The position numbers and the translations under genes were made by a program. This document shows positions 50,755 to 58,347 of a stretch of 64,000 nt of DNA, one piece after another. The notes beneath the pieces were generated by a model. It saw only the letters and a list, made by a program, of their open reading frames with translations. It ran no database searches and was not told the DNA's origin. The stretch comes from Fibrella aestuarina BUZ 2 (GTDB taxonomy: Bacteria > Bacteroidota > Bacteroidia > Cytophagales > Spirosomataceae): the NCBI RefSeq assembly GCF_000331105.1, contig NC_020054.1:3045451-3109450 (forward strand), read 5' to 3'. Positions within the stretch are counted from its first letter, which is position 1; each line of letters starts with the position of its first letter.

Positions 50755-51945
50755 CTATTTGGTGGAGGGGCGCCTATCGACAAAGGGGATGGGCATGATA
50801 CCGGCCAGCCGGGCTTCGGCGATGGGCGTGGCCGAATAATCACCTGTACCCGACTCGATGGCAATCCGGTTATCCGCAAAAAGCCGGTTGCCGGTCTGGA
50901 TGGCGACCACAAACTGGTCAACGGCCGTCTGATCGGCGGCGGTGAGGCTGGGTACGTAGGATAGCAAGAGTTGAGTCAGGTCGGTAGGGGCGGCGGCAAT
51001 CGAACCGGCCGGGGCGTTGAGCAGGGTTGTCTCCAGGTAGGCCTGCTCGCTGCTTTCGTCGTCCAGATCAAAGCCGACAAACATATGCCCCGGTATGGTT
51101 ACCAGAATGGGTTCAATACCAACTTTACGCAGCACCGACGCGAGCAAAACCGAGCCATCCGTGCAGTTGGCCTGCGTGTGGGAGAGGCTTTCATCGACGA
51201 GCCGCACGTGTTGGCTCGCCACCTGATCCGGATCGGCCACGGTGGTGGTGCTGTTGCTGTAGCGAAGGCCACGATCCTGCAACACCCGCCAGATCGCCAG
51301 CACCTGTCGGTATACGTCGGCGGGGCCGCTTTGGTAGCCTACGAAAGCATCGACATAGTTTTTCTGAAGCGCTTCCTGCAAAATCCGGTCGAGTTGCGGG
51401 TGGTCTTCGTTCACGTAGGCGGCAAACAGGAAGGCATACGAGGTGTACTGCCCAGCATCGTCGCGCACCCCAAACGGGCAGACGTTGACTGACTGCACCC
51501 GCAGGGTTTCGGTGCGCGGCGGCTGCGCCTTGCCGTCGATGGTCACAGCGTACGTGATAAATACCGTCTGCACCTGCCGAATGCTGGCCAGCCGCGCCTG
51601 ATTGAACGGAATGGTCGGGGTGATAATGTAGTCTTCCCGGGCGCGCGGCACGGTCACGTCGATGGTTGCCGAGTCGAACAGGGCCGGGCCGCCGGTACAG
51701 GTGAGCGTCAGCTGCACGCGGGCATTACGGCGCGGCACCTGTACGGAAATGCCTAACAGGCCGTTCAGATCGCCCAGATCGTGCGAATGATCTTCGGTGG
51801 GGTCATTGACGAAGTAAGTCATGGCCAGCGCCATCGACGGGTACAGGTCGGGCAGGGCGCTGTAGGGCGCCCATACCTGCGCCATCGCCCTTACTGATAG
51901 GGCAACAACACAAACGATTAAAAGGCAGTGGCGAAGCATGGACAT
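50755..51945 (-). CDS. Exported transglutaminase-like protein
   Basis: A 396 aa protein with a signal peptide (MLRHCLLIVCVVALSVRAMAQ) and a transglutaminase-like cysteine-protease fold in the C-terminal half: Cys in THQ/SHTQANCTDGSVLLASVLRK-type helix (Cys at about 262), His in IPGHMFVGFDL (about 289) and a downstream YLETT. The N-terminal half is beta-rich (QVPRRNARVQLTLTCTGGPA). Start ATG 51945 or 51939; 52008 is unlikely. Function unknown; such proteins act as proteases or crosslinking-related enzymes in the envelope. Confidence 0.72.
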   Translation of the reverse strand: MSMLRHCLLIVCVVALSVRAMAQVWAPYSALPDLYPSMALAMTYFVNDPTEDHSHDLGDLNGLLGISVQVPRRNARVQLTLTCTGGPALFDSATIDVTVPRAREDYIITPTIPFNQARLASIRQVQTVFITYAVTIDGKAQPPRTETLRVQSVNVCPFGVRDDAGQYTSYAFLFAAYVNEDHPQLDRILQEALQKNYVDAFVGYQSGPADVYRQVLAIWRVLQDRGLRYSNSTTTVADPDQVASQHVRLVDESLSHTQANCTDGSVLLASVLRKVGIEPILVTIPGHMFVGFDLDDESSEQAYLETTLLNAPAGSIAAAPTDLTQLLLSYVPSLTAADQTAVDQFVVAIQTGNRLFADNRIAIESGTGDYSATPIAEARLAGIMPIPFVDRRPSTK

Positions 51946-52029
51946 AAACCGTTCGTCGAGAAAGTTAACACCGAACCTGCTAACGACGGTTACCCGCTGC
52001 TTCGCCAACTACTGAACTGCCGGTGCGCG

Positions 52030-53052
52030 TTATTCGTATACGATACCCGCTGCCCGGCGCACATCGTCGAGCAGGGTCATCAGGTTACGGCTGTCGGCAT
52101 GGCTCCACAGCGGGCTTTCGGTGAGGCCTTCGTTGAGGCAGTCCATCACGTGCTGCGCTTCGTAATTGTAGCCATGCGTCTGCCGATCGAAGGTGATCGT
52201 CTGCAGTTCCTGGTCGGGTTTTTCGAGCGTAACCGCCGTCGACTCGTGGAATCGGCTATGGATGCGGATGGTGCCTTCGGTGCCGTAGATCAGCGCCGTG
52301 TTTTCGGTCGCAGCCAGCAATGTGCTGTTCAGGATGGCCATGGCGCCGTTGGGGTACGTCAGCACCATGCCGCATTGTTCGTCGGCGCCAGTAGGGGCGA
52401 GGGTGGCCGCCGCCTGCACGGTGGCGGGAACGCCGTTGATAAGGTAGCTGATAAACAGCGGATAAATGCCAATGTCGAGCAGGGAGCCCCCGCCGAGCGC
52501 TTTGTTGAACAACCGGTTGCCGGGATCATAATCGGCTTTGAAGCCGAAATCGGCCCGGATGGTGAGCACCTGCCCGATAGCCCCGTCGTCGAGCCACGTT
52601 TTGGCCTGCCGAACCGTGGGCATAAACCGGCTCCAGAGTGCCTCCATCAGAAACGTCTGCCGCGCTTCGGCCACATCGAGCATCTGGTTGACCTCGCCGA
52701 TGTCCATCCCGAACGGTTTTTCGCAGAGCACCGCCAGCCCGCCGTTCAGGCACAGCAATGTGTTGGCGCGGTGGTAGACGTGCCGGGTGGCAATGTATAC
52801 CACGTCGATCTGATCGGCCAGCTCAAGCAACCCTTCATACGTACCCAGCGCCTTGGGCAGCGATCCGTCGGGATGCGGGTAGCTGGCGGCAAAGTCGTTG
52901 GCCCGGGTTTGGTCGGTCGAGGCGACCGCAACGAGCTTGGCGTTGGGGAGGATGAGTAGGTCCTGGGCAAATTTGTGGGCAATTCGGCCACAGCCAAGAA
53001 TGGCCCAGCGGGTAGGAGGTGTCGTATTCACTGGAGGTTTTGCTTTTCGCAA
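52030..53052 (-). CDS. Gfo/Idh/MocA-family oxidoreductase
   Basis: A 340 aa NAD(P)-dependent dehydrogenase. N-terminal Rossmann motif WAILGCGRIAHKFAQDL (about 16-32), the catalytic Lys in CEKPFGMDIGE (about 110) and the GGGSLLDIGIYPL signature (about 188-200) of the second domain. The closest functional type by pattern is dihydrodiol/sugar dehydrogenase-like. Single gene; substrate unknown. Confidence 0.92.
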   Translation of the reverse strand: MRKAKPPVNTTPPTRWAILGCGRIAHKFAQDLLILPNAKLVAVASTDQTRANDFAASYPHPDGSLPKALGTYEGLLELADQIDVVYIATRHVYHRANTLLCLNGGLAVLCEKPFGMDIGEVNQMLDVAEARQTFLMEALWSRFMPTVRQAKTWLDDGAIGQVLTIRADFGFKADYDPGNRLFNKALGGGSLLDIGIYPLFISYLINGVPATVQAAATLAPTGADEQCGMVLTYPNGAMAILNSTLLAATENTALIYGTEGTIRIHSRFHESTAVTLEKPDQELQTITFDRQTHGYNYEAQHVMDCLNEGLTESPLWSHADSRNLMTLLDDVRRAAGIVYE

Positions 53053-53176
53053 AGAACGGAAGGGTTTTTTAACGCAGAGCCACGGAGGGAGGGATTTTAG
53101 CGTCCCGATGGATGGAACCGCCGGTCGTTTGGTTGTTGTTGCCTTCGCTATTTATAAATGATGCCGAAATTTGGGC

Positions 53177-54037
53177 ATGAAACGCTTTCTTTTCGCGGTT
53201 CTGCTGCTGGGTACGTTACCGGCACTGAGCCAAACTACAGAACAAACAGACCCGTTACGTCCCTCGGTGCCCGACAGCGCGCAGGTTGCTGCCGACAGCA
53301 CCAAACGTGCCATCGACTCCACGGCAAGGGGACCAGCGGCAACGCGCGCCCGCCGATTCGACTTCAAGCCGGAATTACGCTACCGCCTCACCGTCGACGG
53401 CACCTTCACGACGGGCAACGTCAATCGCTCATTATTGCAGATGGCGGGGGCTTTTGATGTGAGTGTGAGTAAGCTGGCCAAGCTGTCGACCAACCCCTCG
53501 TTTGTTTACGGACGCCAGAACAGCCTGCTCAACGAACGCGAATACTTCGCCGACACCCGGCTGACGATGTTTTACGAAGAGCGACTCTATTACCTGGGCT
53601 TCGGCTCGTATGAACGGAGCAATCTGCGGCAGATTCTGAACCGCTACACGGCCGCCGCGGGGATTGGCTACAAACTGCTGAATCAAAAACGGGCCTACAT
53701 CTCGCTCACCAATGTGGTGCTGCGCGAATTTACCGACTACGCCGAACTGGCCGATATCAATACCTGGCGGAACTCGGCCCGGCTGTTTGGTGAATATACA
53801 TTTGGCAAAGACCGCTGGAGCATCGCGCATACGGTTTTCTACCAACCCGCTATCTTTCAGCCCGAAGGTGCCGCCCGCAACGTGCGCTGGAATGGCAGCG
53901 CCAGTGTGCAGTACAAGTTCAGCGCCAACCTCAGCTTTCGGGCTACCTTCGCCAATTCGTACGAGAGCATCGTGGTGCCGGGCCGCGTCAACAACGATAC
54001 CCGCCTCACGCTAGGCATGACCTACGAACGCAAGTAG
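53177..54037 (+). CDS. DUF481-family outer membrane protein
   Basis: A 286 aa protein: signal peptide (KRFLFAVLLLGTLPALSQ), a disordered Asp/Ser/Thr stretch to about residue 60, then a beta-barrel-like domain with many aromatic-ending strands (ERLYYLGFGSYERSNLRQIL) ending LTLGMTYERK. Pattern fits DUF481 (YdiY-like) outer-membrane proteins. ATG 53177 used; TTG 53171 lies two codons earlier. Function unknown. Confidence 0.82.
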   Translation: MKRFLFAVLLLGTLPALSQTTEQTDPLRPSVPDSAQVAADSTKRAIDSTARGPAATRARRFDFKPELRYRLTVDGTFTTGNVNRSLLQMAGAFDVSVSKLAKLSTNPSFVYGRQNSLLNEREYFADTRLTMFYEERLYYLGFGSYERSNLRQILNRYTAAAGIGYKLLNQKRAYISLTNVVLREFTDYAELADINTWRNSARLFGEYTFGKDRWSIAHTVFYQPAIFQPEGAARNVRWNGSASVQYKFSANLSFRATFANSYESIVVPGRVNNDTRLTLGMTYERK

Positions 54038-54122
54038 CGTCTGGGCGCGACCGCAGCGGACCGTGCTGGTGCGGTGATCCGTTGCGTCTCATCGATAATT
54101 CTTAAATACCTCATACCCTTGC

Positions 54123-55646
54123 ATGATTAGACCAGACAACCCATCCAGGCAGGCCAAACCAGGCTGGCGCGGCCGGGCGGCACGGTGGTGCGGTCTGGTG
54201 GGGTTGCTGTTGGTATCGTTCGTGGCGCCGGCGCAGGATTTTGTCTGGACGCCCAATCTACAGCAAGCCTTTTCGGAACTGACCAAAGGCCGGCTCCAAC
54301 CGGCCCGGCAGTTGCTGGCCGCTGAGCCCGATCGCCCCAACGGAATCCACATTTTTCTGGACGATTACGCGGATATGGTGACCCTGCTCGCCTCCGATGA
54401 CGACCGGCTGTTTGCCCAACTGGCCCCCCGCGAAGCTACCCGCCTCGACCAACTTGATGCCCTCGACGACGGCTCGCCCTACCAGCGGATGTTACTGGCC
54501 GAAGTGCGGCTGCACTGGGCGTTTGTGAAACTGAAATTTGGCAAAGAGGTGGCGGCGAGCTGGCAGGTGATCAAGGCGTATAAACTGCTGGCCGAGAATC
54601 AGCGGCGTTTTCCCGGTTTTCTGCCGACCTACAAATCGTTGGGTGTGCTGCGGGTGATGATCGGTTCGGTGCCCGACAGCTATGCCTGGGTGGCGCGGTT
54701 GCTGGGGCTGCGGGGTGATATACAACAGGGGATCGCCGACCTGCAACGCGCGCAGCAAGACCCCACGTTTCGCACCGAAGCCCGCCTGGCCGAACTGCTG
54801 ATTCGGGCCTATGTGCTGCGTTTTACGGCCGCCGACGAGGCTGCCCTGCGCCGCTTTGTGGAGGAAGGTCCTGACAACCTGCTGGTTCGTTTCTTCGCGG
54901 CTACTACCGCCATGAAAAATGCCCAGTCGGAGCAGGCGCTGGCCTGGCTCACCACGCGCCCTGCCGGCACGGCCTACGTGGCATTGCCGGTGATCGACAA
55001 CCTGCTGGGCGATATTTACCTGCAAAAAGGCCACTACCCAACCGCGCTGACTCACTACCAGCATTTTCTGACGACTTACCGGGGCCAGAATTTCGTCAAA
55101 GACACGCACTATAAGCGGTTTCTGTGTCATTGGCTGGCGGGCGACGAGGCATTGGCCCGTACTGAGCTTCCTCGAGTGCTGGCGGCTGGCCGAACCACCG
55201 TAGAGGCCGACAAAGCCGCTCAGAAAATGGCCGAAACGTACCTGAAGACGTACCCAAACGCCCGGCAGCGCGTGCTGATGCAGGCTCGGCTGGCGTCGGA
55301 TGGCGGCTTTCTGGAACAAGCCCTTGCTCAACTGAAACCGTATACGGAAGCCAGTTTCCAGACCGTGGCCGAACGCGCCGAATACCAGTATCGGCTGGGG
55401 CGCATCGTCCAGAAGCAGAATAACCTGCCCGCCGCCATCGCTGCTTTCGAGCGGGCCATTGCGCTTAGCCAGCCCGATCAGCTATCGTTTGGGGCCACGG
55501 CGGCGTTGCAACTTGGTTACGTCTACCAGCAACTCCGCAACGTACCCAAAGCCCGGCAGGCGTTCGAGCTAGCCCTGAGCTACAAACGCCACGAGTACAA
55601 AAACAGTGTCGACAACAAAGCCCGCGCCGCGCTGAGCAGTTTGTAG
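54123..55646 (+). CDS. Exported TPR protein
   Basis: A 507 aa protein with a basic N-terminus and signal peptide (CGLVGLLLVSFVAPAQD, cleavage near residue 38) followed by helical tetratricopeptide-like repeats, clearest near the C-terminus (YQYRLGRIVQKQNNLPAAIA and GYVYQQLRNVPKARQAFELA). Likely periplasmic scaffold. A promoter-like box TACCCTTG ends two bases before ATG 54123. A palindrome of the family follows the stop. Confidence 0.82.
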   Translation: MIRPDNPSRQAKPGWRGRAARWCGLVGLLLVSFVAPAQDFVWTPNLQQAFSELTKGRLQPARQLLAAEPDRPNGIHIFLDDYADMVTLLASDDDRLFAQLAPREATRLDQLDALDDGSPYQRMLLAEVRLHWAFVKLKFGKEVAASWQVIKAYKLLAENQRRFPGFLPTYKSLGVLRVMIGSVPDSYAWVARLLGLRGDIQQGIADLQRAQQDPTFRTEARLAELLIRAYVLRFTAADEAALRRFVEEGPDNLLVRFFAATTAMKNAQSEQALAWLTTRPAGTAYVALPVIDNLLGDIYLQKGHYPTALTHYQHFLTTYRGQNFVKDTHYKRFLCHWLAGDEALARTELPRVLAAGRTTVEADKAAQKMAETYLKTYPNARQRVLMQARLASDGGFLEQALAQLKPYTEASFQTVAERAEYQYRLGRIVQKQNNLPAAIAAFERAIALSQPDQLSFGATAALQLGYVYQQLRNVPKARQAFELALSYKRHEYKNSVDNKARAALSSL

Positions 55647-55653
55647 TTTTTGA

Positions 55654-55736
55654 GTTTCGAGTTTGGGAGTTTTCAGTTGGCTATCACTCAACACCTACGT
55701 ATGCGCCAGCCAACTTTAAAACTGAAAACTCGAAAC
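55654..55736. repeat. Imperfect palindrome with GGCTGGCGC core in inverted form
   Basis: Left arm words GTTTCGAGTTTGGGAGTTTTC and right arm words GAAAACTCGAAAC pair imperfectly; TTGGCT faces AGCCAA near the centre, and TGCGCCAGCCAA (about 55702-55713) is the reverse complement of the core seen in other copies. Lies between convergent TPR and endonuclease/phosphatase-type genes. Confidence 0.7.
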
Positions 55737-55740
55737 GCTA

Positions 55741-56829
55741 TTAATACCCCTCGCGGCTTTTTTCGACGATCTCGCGGGCTTCTTCCAGATCATCACCTTC
55801 GGGTTCAGGGATATCGTCGGCCCGTTTGGGGTCGGGGTTATACGTCAGGCCAAGCAGAATGGGGAAATGGTCGGAGCCGCAGGCGGGCAGGCGGCGAAGA
55901 GTGCGCAGCCGGAAATGATGCGAGACAAAGACGTGGTCGAGGGGCCAGCGCAAAAAGAAATACTCGGCGTGAAACGTGCTGTATAGCCCGCGACCCACGC
56001 GCGGATCGAGCAGACCGCTGATGCGCTGGAACAGGCGGGTGGTGTGCGACCAGGCCACGTCGTTCAGATCGCCTGCTACCAGTACGGGGCCGGTCTGTTT
56101 GCGCGCCTCCCGACCAACCAGCACCAGTTCGGCGTCGCGCTCGGTCGACCGGTAATGTTCAGTTGGGCTGGGTGGCTGCGGGTGAACACCGTAAAAGTGC
56201 AGAATATGCCCCGAGCGCAGTTCCAGATCCACCCGGATCGACGGAATGTCATCTTCGACCAAAAACCGCAGTTCATGGTCTTTAAACGGCAGTTTGGAAT
56301 AGAACAGCATGCCGTAGGTGTTTTCCAGCGGGCACAAAATGCGGTAGGGGTAATCGGCCTCCAGCGGCTCCAGCTGACGCTTCCAGGTCTCGTTGGTTTC
56401 CAGGAGCATAATCAGATCGGGTTTATGCTCGCGGGCCAGCGCCAGTACTTTTGGGCATTGCGTGTTGGTCATCAGCACGTTGGCCGTCATCAGCAGCAAT
56501 GAGTTTGGGTCATCCTTCACAGGCTGACTCCCTTTGGGGTAGCGCTGCCGGATCACCTGCCGCCGGTGAAAGGGCGTATACGGCCAGAACAACCACGCCT
56601 GATAGAGCATTGCCGCCGTCACGCCTGCCGGTGCCAGCCAATGCGGCCAACGGTAGTCATGCACGAAAAAGAGCCAGCCGCTCAGCCCAATGGCTGCCAG
56701 GGCGGCGAGCTGCGTGTGTGGGAAATCCCAGATACGTACCCACCAATAGTCGATACGAAGCAGGTGAATGAAGGAGATGGTGGTGATGAGCAGGCAGTAG
56801 AGTAGCCAGCCCCATTCCGTGGTTGTCAT
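55741..56829 (-). CDS. Membrane-anchored endonuclease/exonuclease/phosphatase-family protein
   Basis: A 362 aa protein with three N-terminal membrane segments (about 5-25, 38-58, 64-84) and an EEP catalytic domain from about residue 110: ANVLMTNTQCPKVL (Asn metal site), LIMLLETNETW (Glu), HFYGVHPQPPSPTEHYR, LVAGDLNDVAWS (Asp/Asn) and GSDHFPILL (Asp-His). Hydrolyses phosphodiester or phosphomonoester bonds; substrate (DNA, phospholipid or inositol phosphate) unknown. Acidic C-terminal tail. Confidence 0.9.
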   Translation of the reverse strand: MTTTEWGWLLYCLLITTISFIHLLRIDYWWVRIWDFPHTQLAALAAIGLSGWLFFVHDYRWPHWLAPAGVTAAMLYQAWLFWPYTPFHRRQVIRQRYPKGSQPVKDDPNSLLLMTANVLMTNTQCPKVLALAREHKPDLIMLLETNETWKRQLEPLEADYPYRILCPLENTYGMLFYSKLPFKDHELRFLVEDDIPSIRVDLELRSGHILHFYGVHPQPPSPTEHYRSTERDAELVLVGREARKQTGPVLVAGDLNDVAWSHTTRLFQRISGLLDPRVGRGLYSTFHAEYFFLRWPLDHVFVSHHFRLRTLRRLPACGSDHFPILLGLTYNPDPKRADDIPEPEGDDLEEAREIVEKSREGY

Positions 56830-57008
56830 AGTGGATGTAACTCACTTATTGGTCGGAAGGTTGAAAAGTAACAAAAGGTGATCAATGGGTTGCAAACCGA
56901 ACGGCCAATACCGCCGAAGCCCGCTAAAAGTGCCGTTTAGGCGAACGGAGGGCTATTTCGCTTTTTCGTATGCTGATTTCAGCGTTCTATGCTGTTATTT
57001 CGCGTATA

Positions 57009-57500
57009 ATGAAAGTAGGAATTATCATGGGAAGCCTCTCTGACCAACCGGTTATGCAGGAGGCCGCCGACGCGCTCACCGAACTGGGCGTCGAGTGGGA
57101 AATGGATGTTGTATCGGCGCACCGCACGCCCGAAAAAATGGTCGAGTACGCCAAAACCGCCCGCAGCCGGGGGCTTTGTGCCGTGGTAGCTGGCGCGGGC
57201 GGCGCGGCGCACCTGCCCGGTATGGTAGCCTCGCTGACGAGCCTGCCCGTCATTGGCGTCCCCGTCAAATCGAGCAACTCCATCGACGGCTGGGATTCGG
57301 TCCTGTCGATTCTGCAAATGCCGGCGGGCGTTCCCGTGGCGACGGTTGCCCTTAACGGCGCCAAAAATGCCGGTATCCTGGCCGCCCAGATTGCCGCCAC
57401 CGCCGACCCCGCGCTGGCCGCCCGGCTCGACGCCTACAAAGAAGGGTTGAAAGAGAAGGTGGTGGTGATGAGCCAAGAGCTGAAGAAACGCTCGCAGTAA
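57009..57500 (+). CDS. purE: N5-carboxyaminoimidazole ribonucleotide mutase
   Basis: A 163 aa class I PurE, converting N5-CAIR to CAIR in purine synthesis. MGSLSDQPVMQEAADAL (about 7-23), DVVSAHRTPEKM (about 35, catalytic His), VVAGAGGAAHLPGMVASLT and NGAKNAGILAAQI are all in place. ATG 57009 (MKVGIIMG) is the true start. No purK next to it. Confidence 0.96.
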   Translation: MKVGIIMGSLSDQPVMQEAADALTELGVEWEMDVVSAHRTPEKMVEYAKTARSRGLCAVVAGAGGAAHLPGMVASLTSLPVIGVPVKSSNSIDGWDSVLSILQMPAGVPVATVALNGAKNAGILAAQIAATADPALAARLDAYKEGLKEKVVVMSQELKKRSQ

Positions 57501-57583
57501 GCCTCCCCAAAAAATGGCCCGGTTCATGCATAAGCATGCGCAAACCCCGTATTTATTGAACCCCACTTGAGCGTTACTACCTA

Positions 57584-58276
57584 ATGGAGGATTCTACGAA
57601 AAACCCCCGCCCAACGGCCAATACGTCGCTGCCCCTTATTACGCTGCTGGTGCTGGTGGGCCTCATTGGTGCGTTGTTGTACATTGGCTACGACAGCCTG
57701 GCCGACGATACCGGCAATGCCAAAGAACTGACCAACGTGCCGCTGGATACGACCGACCTGGCGTTAACGGGCCAAACCGATAACCCCGAAGACCTGCTAC
57801 CCGATACCAGCAACACCCCCGCCCCCGTGGATCTGTCGCAGGCCCCGGCGCCCGTAGATAGCAGCGTGGCCGACCGCTCGGCGGGCAACGTACCTGATAA
57901 CGACGAAGGCGATGCCGTCGACGAAGCTAAGCCCGAAAAGAAACCCGAGGCCCCGGCCAAGCCCAAAGGACCCACGTCGAACTACACGGTGGGTGATGGC
58001 GAAACGTTTTACGGCGTAGCCAACCGAATGAACATGAAAGTGGCCACGCTGAAAGCCCTGAATCCGGGCGTGTCGGAAAACGATATCAAATCGGGCGTCA
58101 CGAAACTGAAGGTACGGGTAAAGGCCATCCACACGGTCGGGCCGGGCGACGTACTGCGCGTGGTTGCCGAGAAGTACGGTGTCAGCAAGGAAGCGATCAT
58201 GAAGGCCAACCGCAAAACGAAGGACTTTGCCGCCCGGGGCGAAAAGCTCATCATCCCCCTACCCGAAAAAGAGTAG
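57584..58276 (+). CDS. Membrane-anchored double-LysM protein
   Basis: A 230 aa protein with one membrane segment at about 17-37 (LPLITLLVLVGLIGALLYIG), a long acidic, Pro-rich linker (about 40-130) and two LysM peptidoglycan-binding domains at about 134-180 (YTVGDGETFYGVANRMNMKV) and 183-228 (HTVGPGDVLRVVAEKYGVSK). It connects the inner membrane to the cell wall. No enzymatic domain. Confidence 0.9.
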   Translation: MEDSTKNPRPTANTSLPLITLLVLVGLIGALLYIGYDSLADDTGNAKELTNVPLDTTDLALTGQTDNPEDLLPDTSNTPAPVDLSQAPAPVDSSVADRSAGNVPDNDEGDAVDEAKPEKKPEAPAKPKGPTSNYTVGDGETFYGVANRMNMKVATLKALNPGVSENDIKSGVTKLKVRVKAIHTVGPGDVLRVVAEKYGVSKEAIMKANRKTKDFAARGEKLIIPLPEKE

Positions 58277-58310
58277 GCAACTCACCCCCCTTCGGTCAAA
58301 CCGGCAGCCC

Positions 58311-58347
58311 CGTCATTGTCCATCGTACATTATACACTGTACATTAG
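58311..58347. repeat. Single palindrome arm after tamL-like gene
   Basis: A stretch of the same low-complexity words (CATTGTCC, GTACATTATACACTGTACAT) without a facing arm. The complementary words (GTACAGTGTACAATGA) occur at about 60834-60849, at the other end of the tamL-like gene. Confidence 0.55.
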
